Part shown: piece by piece, positions 42,791 to 50,932 of the stretch | Numbering within the stretch: the first letter of the stretch is position 1 | Layout of the letters: each line of letters opens with the position of its first letter | Assembly: GCF_023276405.1 (NCBI RefSeq) | Contig: NZ_JALRMO010000001.1 | Coordinates: 868,001 to 932,000 of the forward strand | DNA length: 64,000 nucleotides | Reading direction: 5' to 3' | DNA from: Paenibacillus hamazuiensis | Lineage (GTDB): Bacteria > Bacillota > Bacilli > Paenibacillales > NBRC-103111 | Position numbers and translations under genes: made by a program | Notes under the pieces: model-generated | What the model was told of the DNA's origin: nothing | The model's database searches: none | The model's input: the letters and a program-made list of their open reading frames with translations, nothing else

Positions 42791-43942
42791 ATGGCTACGG
42801 TACAATTAGGAATCATTATGAACGGCGTGACGGGGCGGATGGGGACGAACCAGCATTTGATCCGCTCCATCGTGGCGATTCGCAAGCAGGGCGGCGTCGC
42901 ATTGCCGAACGGAGATGTTGTTATGCCGGACCCTATTCTTGTCGGGCGGTCGGAAAGCAAGCTTCGCGCATTGGCGGAAGCGCACGGCATTTCCCGCTGG
43001 AGCACCAATTTGGATGAATGCCTGAACGATGATTACAACCAAATTTACTTCGACTCCCAAACGACGCAGCTGCGCGCGGAAAGCCTTAAAAAAGCTATTG
43101 CCAAGGGCAAGCATATTTATACCGAAAAGCCGATCGCCGAGAGCTTCGAGGAGTCGGTCGAGCTGGCCAAACTGGCGAAGGAAGCGGGGGTGAAAAACGG
43201 CGTCGTGCAGGATAAGCTGTTTTTGCCGGGCCTGATCAAGCTGAAACGGCTTATCGATTCCGGGTTTTTCGGGCGTATTTTGTCGGTGCGGCTGGAATTC
43301 GGCTACTGGGTGTTCGAGGGAGACTGGCAGCCGGGGCAGCGGCCTTCGTGGAACTACCGCAAGGAGGACGGCGGCGGCATCATCGTCGATATGTTCGCTC
43401 ACTGGCGTTACGTGCTGGACAATTTGTTCGGCGATGTCAAGTCGGTATCTTGCCTCGGCGTGACGCACATTCCAGAGCGCATTGACGAGCAGGGCAAGCC
43501 GTATGCCTGTACGGCCGACGATGCGGCATACGCGACGTTTTTGCTCGAAGGCGATATCGTGGTGCAGGCCAACTCGTCCTGGGCGGTTCGCGTCGACCGC
43601 GACGAGCTGGTCAATATTCAGGTCGACGGTACGCTCGGCAGCGCCGTGGCCGGACTGCGCGAGTGCAAGACCCAGCACAGAGTCAACACGCCGAAGCCGG
43701 TATGGAATCCGGACATCCCGAATCCGTTCCAGTTCCGCGAGCAGTGGGAGCCGGTGCCGGACAACCAGGTTTTCGACAACGGGTTTAAAGTTCAGTGGGA
43801 GCTGTTCCTGAAGCATGTCGCGGCGGATGCTCCGTTCCAATGGGATCTGCTTGAGGGCGCGAAAGGGACGCAGCTGGCGGAGCTGGCTATCCGGTCGTGG
43901 AAGGAACGCCGCTGGATCGACATTCCGGAGCTGTCTTTGTAA
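42791..43942 (+). CDS. Gfo/Idh/MocA-family oxidoreductase
   Basis: This 383-residue NAD(P)-dependent dehydrogenase acts on sugars or inositols. The N-terminal Rossmann region starts LGIIMNGVTGRMGTNQH, an unusual variant in which the loop is MNGVTGRMG rather than GxGxxG. The EKP motif is present in YTEKPIAESFEESVELAKLA (about 113-132), and the late catalytic region includes GGGIIVDMFAHWRYVLD. ATG 42791 is chosen with GGGAGA nine bases upstream; ATG 42770 is also possible. It opens a three-gene operon with a DUF993 protein and an isomerase, so it probably oxidises a sugar or polyol in one catabolic path. Confidence 0.82.
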   Translation: MATVQLGIIMNGVTGRMGTNQHLIRSIVAIRKQGGVALPNGDVVMPDPILVGRSESKLRALAEAHGISRWSTNLDECLNDDYNQIYFDSQTTQLRAESLKKAIAKGKHIYTEKPIAESFEESVELAKLAKEAGVKNGVVQDKLFLPGLIKLKRLIDSGFFGRILSVRLEFGYWVFEGDWQPGQRPSWNYRKEDGGGIIVDMFAHWRYVLDNLFGDVKSVSCLGVTHIPERIDEQGKPYACTADDAAYATFLLEGDIVVQANSSWAVRVDRDELVNIQVDGTLGSAVAGLRECKTQHRVNTPKPVWNPDIPNPFQFREQWEPVPDNQVFDNGFKVQWELFLKHVAADAPFQWDLLEGAKGTQLAELAIRSWKERRWIDIPELSL

Positions 43943-43959
43943 GAAGGAGGAGCGCTGAT

Positions 43960-45117
43960 ATGATCATCAAATTACCCCGATCGGACCGTTCTCTTTACGA
44001 TTATGAGCTTGGCCGTCATGAACCGGTGCGGCTTGCGCAAGGCTCGTTCCAAAGCCGGACCGCTTTTTCTGCGGCGCATGTCGTGTGTGACCCGTGGGCG
44101 GACAGCGATCCGCTGAACCAGGCGAAGATCGACATGGAGGCGACGCTCGCTTACCGCCGCCGGCTTTGGTCGCTTGGCTTCGCGGTGGCCGAAGCGATGG
44201 ATACCGCACAGCGCGGCATGGGGCTCGGCTGGGACGGCGCCAAGGAGCTGATCCGCCATTCGATCGCGGAAGCGAAAGCCGTGGGCGGCCATGTCGCCAG
44301 CGGCGCAGGCACCGATCATCTCGCGGTAAGGCCGGGTCTTACCCTGGAGCAGGTCGAAGCCGCTTACGAGGAGCAGGTGTCTTACATCGAGGGGCTAGGC
44401 GGGCACATCATCCTGATGGCCAGCCGCGCGCTTGCCGCCGTCGCCAAAGGGCCGGACGATTACGAGCGGGTGTACGGCCGCATTTTAAGCCAGGTGTCGC
44501 GGCCGGTTATCCTGCACTGGCTCGGCGATATGTTCGATCCGGCGCTCGCTGGCTACTGGGGCCACAAGGACGTCGATGCGGCAATGCAGGTGTGCCTGAA
44601 CATCATTCGCAGCAATGCGGATAAAATCGACGGCATCAAAATTTCGCTGCTCGATGCGGACAAGGAAATCGTCATGCGACGCCAGCTGCCGCCGAACGTG
44701 CGGATGTACACCGGCGACGATTTCAACTATCCCGAGCTGATCAAAGGCGACGAGGCGGGCTACAGCCATGCGCTGCTCGGCATTTTCGACGCGATCGCGC
44801 CGGTTGCTTCGAAAGCGCTGACAGCACTTGACGAAGGCCGGACGGACGAATATTTCGGGCTGATGAACAAAACGCTGCCGTTATCGCGGCATATTTTCCA
44901 AAAGCCGACGTATGCGTACAAAACCGGCGTTGTGTTTATGGCATACCTGAACGGCTACCAGCCGCATTTCCGGATGATCGGCGGCGCGGAGGGCGCACGC
45001 AGCGCGATCCATTTGGCCGAGCTGTTCGTGCTGGCCGACGAGGCCGGGCTGCTGTCCGATCCGGAGCTCGCCGCGAAGCGGATGAATCTGATCCTGACGT
45101 TGTCGGGGATGAACTGA
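43960..45117 (+). CDS. DUF993 dihydrodipicolinate-synthase-like protein
   Basis: This 385-residue protein belongs to DUF993, a group related to dihydrodipicolinate synthase/KDG aldolase barrels. Signs are GAGTDHL, VILHWLGDMFDPALAGYWG and DGIKISLLDADKE, the last holding the Lys expected for a Schiff base. ATG 43960 follows AAGAAGGAGG. The family is found next to Gfo/Idh oxidoreductases and TIM-barrel isomerases, as here. Its reaction is unknown; an aldolase or lyase step on an oxidised sugar is a reasonable guess. Confidence 0.8.
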   Translation: MIIKLPRSDRSLYDYELGRHEPVRLAQGSFQSRTAFSAAHVVCDPWADSDPLNQAKIDMEATLAYRRRLWSLGFAVAEAMDTAQRGMGLGWDGAKELIRHSIAEAKAVGGHVASGAGTDHLAVRPGLTLEQVEAAYEEQVSYIEGLGGHIILMASRALAAVAKGPDDYERVYGRILSQVSRPVILHWLGDMFDPALAGYWGHKDVDAAMQVCLNIIRSNADKIDGIKISLLDADKEIVMRRQLPPNVRMYTGDDFNYPELIKGDEAGYSHALLGIFDAIAPVASKALTALDEGRTDEYFGLMNKTLPLSRHIFQKPTYAYKTGVVFMAYLNGYQPHFRMIGGAEGARSAIHLAELFVLADEAGLLSDPELAAKRMNLILTLSGMN

Positions 45118-45133
45118 GGAAGGGGATGTCCAC

Positions 45134-45955
45134 ATGTCTGAACAGGAATTGCTGAGCCGGCTTAGCCTCAATCAGATTACGACGGAGCGGTGGAGTCTCA
45201 AGGAAGCCGCGGAGGGCTGCGCGCGGGCCGGCATCGGCTGGATCGCGCCGTGGCGGCATAAGGTGCAGGAGGCGGGCCTCGCCGAGAGCAAGCGATACAT
45301 TCGCGACAACGGACTTCGCGTATCCAGCTTATGCCGCGGCGGCATGTTCCCGGCGGCGACGGCTGGCGAGCGCGAGGCGCGGCTTGACGACAACCGCCGC
45401 GCGGTGGAGGAAGCCGCCGAGCTCGGCGCGGATGTGCTCGTGCTCGTCTGCGGGCCTTCGCCGACGCCCGACATCGCGCAGGCGAGAGAGTGGGTGCGCG
45501 AAGGGATCGAGAAGCTGGCGCCGTTCGCGAAGCAGCACGGCGTGAAGCTGGCGATCGAGCCGCTGCACCCGATGTACGCGGCGGAGCGCTCGGTCATCGT
45601 CACGCTGGCGCAGGCGAACTCGCTGGCCGAGCGGTTTTCGCCCGACGAGGTCGGCGTTGTCGTCGACGTGTTCCACGTCTGGTGGGACCCGGAGCTGTAC
45701 GGTGAAATCAAGCGGGCCGGCAGCCGCATTCTCGGCTTCCACGTGTCGGACTGGATCGTGCCGACGCCGGACATGCTGCTCGGACGCGGCATGATGGGCG
45801 ACGGAGTAATCGAAATCCGCAAAATCCGCAGCGCGGTGGAAGCCGCGGGTTACCGCGGGCCGATCGAGGTGGAAATTTTTAACCAAGCGATTTGGGATAT
45901 GCAGGGAGATGAAGCGCTCGCTTTGACGAAGGAACGGTTCCTGAAGCACGTGTAA
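45134..45955 (+). CDS. Sugar phosphate isomerase/epimerase (TIM barrel)
   Basis: This 273-residue protein is an AP-endonuclease-2-like barrel enzyme. Metal ligands are expected at E in LAIEPLHPMY, D in VVDVFHVWWD, H in ILGFHVSDWI and E in PIEVEIFN, the normal order. ATG 45134 follows GAGGAAGGGGA. It is the third gene of the Gfo/Idh operon, 16 bases after the DUF993 gene. Together they look like an oxidation, isomerisation and cleavage path, though the order and substrate are not visible. Confidence 0.85.
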   Translation: MSEQELLSRLSLNQITTERWSLKEAAEGCARAGIGWIAPWRHKVQEAGLAESKRYIRDNGLRVSSLCRGGMFPAATAGEREARLDDNRRAVEEAAELGADVLVLVCGPSPTPDIAQAREWVREGIEKLAPFAKQHGVKLAIEPLHPMYAAERSVIVTLAQANSLAERFSPDEVGVVVDVFHVWWDPELYGEIKRAGSRILGFHVSDWIVPTPDMLLGRGMMGDGVIEIRKIRSAVEAAGYRGPIEVEIFNQAIWDMQGDEALALTKERFLKHV

Positions 45956-45982
45956 CAAATCAGCGGGGCTGACCCCGTCTTA

Positions 45983-46025
45983 ACCCGGCCGCCGGACCGA
46001 ATCGCAGCGCGCCGGGTCTTTTTTC
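45983..46025 (+). terminator. Terminator of the Gfo/Idh operon
   Basis: The stem ACCCGGC (45983-45989) / GCCGGGT (46011-46017) has a GC-rich loop and a C plus six-T tail. Confidence 0.75.
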
Positions 46026-46041
46026 TAAAATCAATGAAAGG

Positions 46042-46069
46042 TTGCGCGGATTCCGATAAGATGTACAAT
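46042..46069 (+). promoter_or_regulatory. Promoter of the AraC-type regulator gene
   Basis: The -35 TTGCGC (46042-46047) and -10 TACAAT (46064-46069) are 16 bases apart. This promoter lies after the first possible ATG (46034), which supports the later start at 46106. Confidence 0.55.
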
Positions 46070-46105
46070 GGAATTACGTTCATTTTGCTTATCGGGAGTT
46101 CGTCC

Positions 46106-46924
46106 ATGGGGATCAAAATGATTGATTTGCCGCCGAGCGGAATACTGCTGTACGAGAGCAAACATAAGGATGGGGACGTTGTCGGCGAGCACCGGCATGC
46201 GATCCATCAAATTTTATACGCAATCGACGGGCATGGCCACATGATCATGAACGGCCGCAGATTTGAGCTGGGACCGGACACCTTGGCGATGATCGTGCCG
46301 CATTCCGACCATTCGATCGTCTCCGAGAAAAAGCTCACGCTGCTTGTGCTGGCCTTCGAAGCCGAGGCGCTCGATGCGGTCATTCAGCAGGAGATTTTGG
46401 GCAAGAGGCTGAAGGAGTCGTTCGCGACCGGGATGAATCCGTTTCTGGCGACGGACATTCGGCAGCTGCTGCGCAAGCTGATGTTCGAGCAGGGCAACCG
46501 CGATCAGCTCGGCTTGTGGGCACTGCGCATCTATTTGCAGGAGATGCTGCTGCTGTTATCCCGGTCCGGGCAGCCGAATGCAGCCGTCGACTCGAACGGA
46601 CTTCGCGCGGAACGGATCCGCAAATATATCGAGGATCATTACTTCGAGCCGATCACGGCTGCCGATTTGTCCGCGAGGATGAACATCAGCGCGAGGCATT
46701 TGAACAACATTTTCAAAGAGTGCTACGGCGTGACGCCGATCCAGTACATGACGGAAGTCAGAATCGGCGCAGCCCGCAAGCTGCTCGCCGAAACGGAGAA
46801 AGACATCGTGACCGTCTGCTTCGAAGTCGGGTACGAGAACCTGCCCACCTTTTACCGGGCGTTTCGCAATATCGTCAAGCTGTCTCCGAATAAATTCCGG
46901 CAGCAGGCGGGGAGATTGGAGTAG
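46106..46924 (+). CDS. AraC-family regulator
   Basis: This 272-residue regulator has an N-terminal cupin domain with EHRHAIHQILYAIDGHGHMIMNG (about 22-45, split by beta turns). Two helix-turn-helix motifs close the protein (about 170-270), with FEVGYENLPTFYRAFRNIVKLSPNKFR. ATG 46106 with CGGGAG upstream is preferred over 46034, which lies before the likely promoter. It follows the Gfo/Idh operon after a terminator and probably controls it. The effector is unknown. Confidence 0.86.
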   Translation: MGIKMIDLPPSGILLYESKHKDGDVVGEHRHAIHQILYAIDGHGHMIMNGRRFELGPDTLAMIVPHSDHSIVSEKKLTLLVLAFEAEALDAVIQQEILGKRLKESFATGMNPFLATDIRQLLRKLMFEQGNRDQLGLWALRIYLQEMLLLLSRSGQPNAAVDSNGLRAERIRKYIEDHYFEPITAADLSARMNISARHLNNIFKECYGVTPIQYMTEVRIGAARKLLAETEKDIVTVCFEVGYENLPTFYRAFRNIVKLSPNKFRQQAGRLE

Positions 46925-46946
46925 GACTTTCCCCTTAAGCCCTCGG

Positions 46947-47612
46947 TTACCACTGTTCGCCGTTAAACGTTTCCGGGTCCCTGCTCCGCTCCCTCAGAAG
47001 CCGCTTGGCCTCCGTCCGGTCCGCGACCTGCAGCTTGTTCAAGATGTTCGTTACGTTATTGGCGACCGTCTTGACGCTCAAGTTCAGGCGGACGGCAATT
47101 TCCGCATTGCTGTCGCCTTCGGCGATTCGCTCCAGCACTTCCATCTCCCGTTTGGTCAGCTCCGAGAAAACCGGATCGACCGGTTTCTGCTCCTTGGTCT
47201 CGGAAAAATAATGCATCATGCGGGCCGCAATATCGGAGCTGAACACGGCGGCCCCGCTGCCGACCATGCGTATCGACTGCAGCAGCTCGTCTTCCTCCGC
47301 ATCCTTGAGCACGTATCCCTTGGCACCGGCCTGCATGGCCGTAAATACCGACTGGTCGTCGCGGAACATGGTGAGAATCAATATCTCGATGCGCGGGAAC
47401 TGTTCCTTGATTCGGCGAGTCGCTTCGATACCGTTTAGCCCCGGCATGCGGATATCCATCAGCATCAAATCCGGCTGCAGACTTTCCGCAAGGATAAGCG
47501 CTTCCTCACCGCTCGATGCTTCCCCTACCACCTGCAAATCGTCCGTCGTCATGAGCAGATTGCGTACTCCGCCCCGGAACAGCGGATGGTCGTCGGCGAT
47601 GACTATGTTCAT
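46947..47612 (-). CDS. NarL/LuxR-type response regulator, orphan
   Basis: This is a 221-residue two-component regulator. The receiver domain (1-120) has the acidic DD pair in IVIADDHPLF, the phospho-acceptor Asp in LMLMDIRMPGLNG (about residue 53), a Thr in ILTMFRDD and a Lys in GYVLKDAEED. The LuxR helix-turn-helix (about 150-210) has LTKREMEVLERIAEGDSNAEIA, near consensus. ATG 47612 follows GGAGGAGGT. No histidine kinase is adjacent, so its partner is elsewhere. It converges with the AraC-type gene and is divergent from a membrane-protein operon. Confidence 0.9.
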   Translation of the reverse strand: MNIVIADDHPLFRGGVRNLLMTTDDLQVVGEASSGEEALILAESLQPDLMLMDIRMPGLNGIEATRRIKEQFPRIEILILTMFRDDQSVFTAMQAGAKGYVLKDAEEDELLQSIRMVGSGAAVFSSDIAARMMHYFSETKEQKPVDPVFSELTKREMEVLERIAEGDSNAEIAVRLNLSVKTVANNVTNILNKLQVADRTEAKRLLRERSRDPETFNGEQW

Positions 47613-47850
47613 GATCGGTTTTACCTCCTCCCGCCCTGCCGGCAGATTAAGTTTCATTATACCATCGCGAGTAAATACGGAGTATGACCGGAGCCAAGGG
47701 TTCCCCCCCATCGACCGATTTCCCGTGAATTGCGGAATTTTTTCCCGGATTAAAGGAATCGGCTCCTCTATGGAAAGGAGATTCCCATGCATTACAATTA
47801 AACCTCGGCGGCCCCCTGGCCGGGGTGTATTGGGGATGGAGGGATTATTC

Positions 47851-48423
47851 ATGAATATGGATCAGGTTGTGAGGTGGCTCGGCTTGATTTGTCTGCTGGG
47901 CGGGATCGCCCGGATAGGGATGACGCCGATGGCGCTTATCTGGGGATCGGACAGCGCTCAGGAGCTGACGTTCGGTTTTATCGCTTGTCTATTGATGTGT
48001 GTAGGGACGATCGCGTCTTATTTGGTGCAGTCGAAGGAAACGGGCGTGCTTGGCTTTATCGTTACGGTAACCGTTATTTTAAGCAATATCGTGACGACCT
48101 GCATGCTTTGGACGATTTTTGTCCTGGGGAGCGTCCCCGAAACCGGGGGTGCAGTGCTGACTGTAACGCGGATGATTTCCTTGGTCGGAGGGATGGCGGG
48201 GACACTCGTCTTCGCGTTTCTTACGTTTCGGGCCGGCGTATTTCCGCGCTGGGTGGCGGCCCTTTACGCGGTTATGCCGTTTTCCGGCTTTCTGCTTCCC
48301 GGGGAATGGTTCGCCACCTTTTGGGGACTGGCCTACGTGGGAATGGGGTACTGCATCTGGGCGGGAAAGCTGCACAGAGGGGGAACTCCATCCAATTCAT
48401 ATTATTTTGGGAGGCTACCATGA
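47851..48423 (+). CDS. Hypothetical membrane protein, six helices
   Basis: This 190-residue protein has about six hydrophobic segments and short charged loops. ATG 47851 follows ATGGAGGGA at eight bases; the longer upstream frame is a shadow of the response-regulator gene. No family was recognised. Its stop codon overlaps the start of the next gene (ATGA), so it is translationally coupled to a secreted protein. Confidence 0.7.
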   Translation: MNMDQVVRWLGLICLLGGIARIGMTPMALIWGSDSAQELTFGFIACLLMCVGTIASYLVQSKETGVLGFIVTVTVILSNIVTTCMLWTIFVLGSVPETGGAVLTVTRMISLVGGMAGTLVFAFLTFRAGVFPRWVAALYAVMPFSGFLLPGEWFATFWGLAYVGMGYCIWAGKLHRGGTPSNSYYFGRLP

Positions 48424-49430
48424 AAAAAAATATGCTTAGCAAGGGAATTTTGTCAGCCGCAGTATGCTCGGCGCTGCTCAGTGCCTCTTTTGTCGCCGGG
48501 AGTCCTGCATCAGCTTCGGTTCAAACCGGACCTGTTTTACAAATTGAACAGTTCCGTTTTTTGGACAAAGAATTGGACCGCATATCTCTTGATAAAACTT
48601 CGGCGCCGGACGGCACCCGGGATGGTCATTTCAGTTTGCTGCTCGATGCGGGAGATGGATTTGAGATCAAGACCATTACGATGAAAACCGCCGATGCAAA
48701 CGGCAAAGACACGAACCACGGCATCTGGAAAACATGGAAAGCCGGAACCGGCGATATCGGCAATCTGCTCGCGGTGGTGCAGGACGGCAAAATCATAAAC
48801 ACGGGCTTTCAGGAAACGCTTGGCACATTCAAAGGAGTCGTGCAGCTGGAGCTATATGCTTCGGATAACAACAGCATGAAGCCGGGCGAATATTACTATT
48901 TGGAAATCGCGACGGGGGGCGGCACGTTAAGATCATTCACCACACCTTTTGCCGAAAATGAAACGTCTTATGCGCCCGTAGCGATCCGCGAGTTCAGCTG
49001 GCTGGACCTTGACTCCGACCTTACCGGCATCTCCGAGCTTGTTCCCGATCAGCGGAAGGACGGACATTTCCGGCTTAAACTCAGCTTTGCGCAAAAAACG
49101 GAAGTGCTTGCGGTGATTTTGCGCTCCACCGATAAGGACGGCAAAGACGGCTACCACGGCATATGGAGAACGAACCGTGCGGGCACCGGTTGGCTCCTCG
49201 GCATCATGCAAGGAGAAACGGCCGTGAACACCGGATTTAAGAAGGACGTGAAGGAGTCGGTGGGCAGCTTCCGAGGAAACGTCACCTTCGATTTGTATGC
49301 GAACAATAACGGTTCGATCAAAAACGGGGAGTATTACGTCGTGGAAGTCGAAACGTCCTTTGGCACCGTCATGTCCAAACCGATCCAATTCGGCGATCCG
49401 GCTTCGAACTATGTCAACGATAAGGCATAA
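48420..49430 (+). CDS. Secreted two-repeat protein, cut short before a copper-amine-oxidase-like domain
   Basis: This 336-residue protein starts at ATG 48420 after GGGAGG and has a signal peptide (residues 1-33, ending ASAS). The mature part is two similar blocks of about 130 residues (roughly 40-175 and 185-325). Each has a DGHFxLxL strand, KDxxxHGIWxTxxAGTG and a late GEYYxxEx motif. I do not recognise the block. The frame stops at TAA 49428-49430, but the same frame continues without another stop to 49820 and encodes a stalk domain. The gene therefore looks like the front part of a longer surface protein of about 466 residues. It is coupled to the preceding membrane protein. Confidence 0.75.
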   Translation: MKKNMLSKGILSAAVCSALLSASFVAGSPASASVQTGPVLQIEQFRFLDKELDRISLDKTSAPDGTRDGHFSLLLDAGDGFEIKTITMKTADANGKDTNHGIWKTWKAGTGDIGNLLAVVQDGKIINTGFQETLGTFKGVVQLELYASDNNSMKPGEYYYLEIATGGGTLRSFTTPFAENETSYAPVAIREFSWLDLDSDLTGISELVPDQRKDGHFRLKLSFAQKTEVLAVILRSTDKDGKDGYHGIWRTNRAGTGWLLGIMQGETAVNTGFKKDVKESVGSFRGNVTFDLYANNNGSIKNGEYYVVEVETSFGTVMSKPIQFGDPASNYVNDKA

Positions 49431-49820
49431 TCTTTCAAAACGATCGCCTTGAAGCTGGATTCGACGTCGGCCGCGGTAGATGAGCAGGCTTATACGCTCG
49501 AAGTCGCTCCCTTTACGCTGGAAGGCCGCACCATGGTGCCGATCCGGTTTATCGGGGAAGCGCTTGGGGCTAAGGTCGACTGGAATGCGGAGGCCCGGCG
49601 CGTAACACTGACGAAGGACGATATCAAAATTGAGCTGGTCATCGATCAAAAGGATGCCTACGTGAACGGTGCGCTTCACGTATTGGATTCGCCGGCCGTC
49701 ATCCGCGAAGGCATCACGCTGGTGCCCGTTCGTTTCGTCAGCGAAAGCATGAAGATGAAGGTGTTTTTCGATGATGGGGAAATCGTGATTACGGATGCGA
49801 AGGAACAGACGGGGAAATAG
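49431..49820 (+). pseudogene. Detached copper-amine-oxidase N-terminal-like domain
   Basis: After the in-frame TAA at 49428-49430, the same frame runs 129 codons. It encodes a complete copper amine oxidase N-terminal-like (stalk) domain, with VAPFTLEGRTMVPIRFIGEALGAKVDWN and a second half VLVPVRFVSESMKMKVFFDDGE-like. The domain's first strand (IALKLDS) begins before the only possible internal start, TTG 49449, which has no ribosome site. Separate translation is thus unlikely. A nonsense mutation, a sequencing error or stop read-through would each explain it. This domain is usual at the C-terminus of Paenibacillus surface proteins. Confidence 0.65.
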
Positions 49821-49825
49821 CGGAA

Positions 49826-49864
49826 GGGGGCCGGCCATCGGGAAGATGGCAGGCTCCTTTTGCT
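49826..49864 (+). terminator. Terminator after the stalk domain
   Basis: A GGGGGCCGGCCATC-type arm pairs imperfectly with GATGGCAGGCTCC around a GGGAA loop and is followed by TTTT. Confidence 0.55.
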
Positions 49865-49903
49865 GTGTACCGAAAGCGGCACGCTGTCGGGCGCTGCTCC
49901 GTG

Positions 49904-49932
49904 TTGAAATCCCGTGTCCGAATCGCTATGAT
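49904..49932 (+). promoter_or_regulatory. Promoter of the RCC1-repeat gene
   Basis: The -35 TTGAAA (49904-49909) and -10 TATGAT (49927-49932) are 17 bases apart, 113 bases before the start codon. Confidence 0.6.
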
Positions 49933-50045
49933 CGGGAAAAGGACCCGCGTGGAGGTGCGGATCGTCCGGAAGCGAATTTTGCGGCACCCGCTCGGAGAGG
50001 GGCCGTTTTATAAATAAAAAAGGTTTTGTTTTCAAGGAGGAAAAC

Positions 50046-50852
50046 ATGGATTACATTTCACCGAAAGAAGCGGCGTTAAAGGTGAAACGGTGGCCTAAGG
50101 ATATCATAGCGGCGGGTCGTCGCCATACCGTAGGGCTTAAATCGGACGGCACGGTGATAGCTGTGGGCGATAATAAATATGGCCAATGTGATGTAAGCGG
50201 CTGGGGCGATATGGTGGCGGTTGCGGCCGGCAATGTTCATATGGCGACGAACACGGGTAACGCTCATACAATCGGTCTTAAATCGGACGGTACTGTGGCG
50301 GCTGCGGGTTGGAATAAGCATGGCCAATGCAATGTAAGCGGCTGGCGCGATATTGCAGCGGTTGCGGCAGGTTGGTGTCGCACCGTTGGGCTTAAAAAGG
50401 ATGGCACGGTGGTAGCTGTGGGCCGAAATAATGAAGGCGAATGCAATGTAGGCGGCTGGCGCGATATGGCGGCGGTCGCGGCGGGTGACTGGCATACTGT
50501 CGGTCTTAAATCGGACGGCACGGTGGCGGCTGTAGGTTTGAATAAGCACAATCAATGCGAGGTAAACGGCTGGCGCAGTGTTGTGGCGATAGCGGCGGGC
50601 AGTCATCATACCGTCGGGCTTAAATCGGACGGCACGGTGGCGGCTGCGGGTTGGAATGAGCACGGCCAATGCAATGTAAGCGGCTGGCGCGATATCGTGG
50701 CGGTTGCGGCGGGTTGCGCCCATACTCTCGGCCTTAAATCGGACGGCACGGTGGTTGCTGCGGGTGATAACGAATATGGCCAATGCGAGGTAAGCGGCTG
50801 GCGCGGCATCCAACTGCCGATATCAACGATATTCAAGTTTGAAGGAATATGA
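50046..50852 (+). CDS. RCC1-repeat protein, cytosolic
   Basis: This 268-residue protein is built almost wholly of about six RCC1-like blades of some 41 residues each. Each blade reads roughly HTVGLKSDGTVxAxGxNxxGQCxVxGWxDxxAVAAG. The blades are nearly identical at the DNA level too, which points to recent expansion or gene conversion. One blade carries an extra eight residues (NVHMATNT) after its AAG. There is no signal peptide. RCC1 folds form propellers that bind proteins; in bacteria their role is usually unknown. ATG 50046 follows CAAGGAGGAAA. Confidence 0.82.
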   Translation: MDYISPKEAALKVKRWPKDIIAAGRRHTVGLKSDGTVIAVGDNKYGQCDVSGWGDMVAVAAGNVHMATNTGNAHTIGLKSDGTVAAAGWNKHGQCNVSGWRDIAAVAAGWCRTVGLKKDGTVVAVGRNNEGECNVGGWRDMAAVAAGDWHTVGLKSDGTVAAVGLNKHNQCEVNGWRSVVAIAAGSHHTVGLKSDGTVAAAGWNEHGQCNVSGWRDIVAVAAGCAHTLGLKSDGTVVAAGDNEYGQCEVSGWRGIQLPISTIFKFEGI

Positions 50853-50932
50853 CAACGATATATCGAGAAAATGAGATCAAGATTGCTTTATAATTTGCTC
50901 AGACCTTAAGGAGTTGGAAAGGAACTGTAGCG

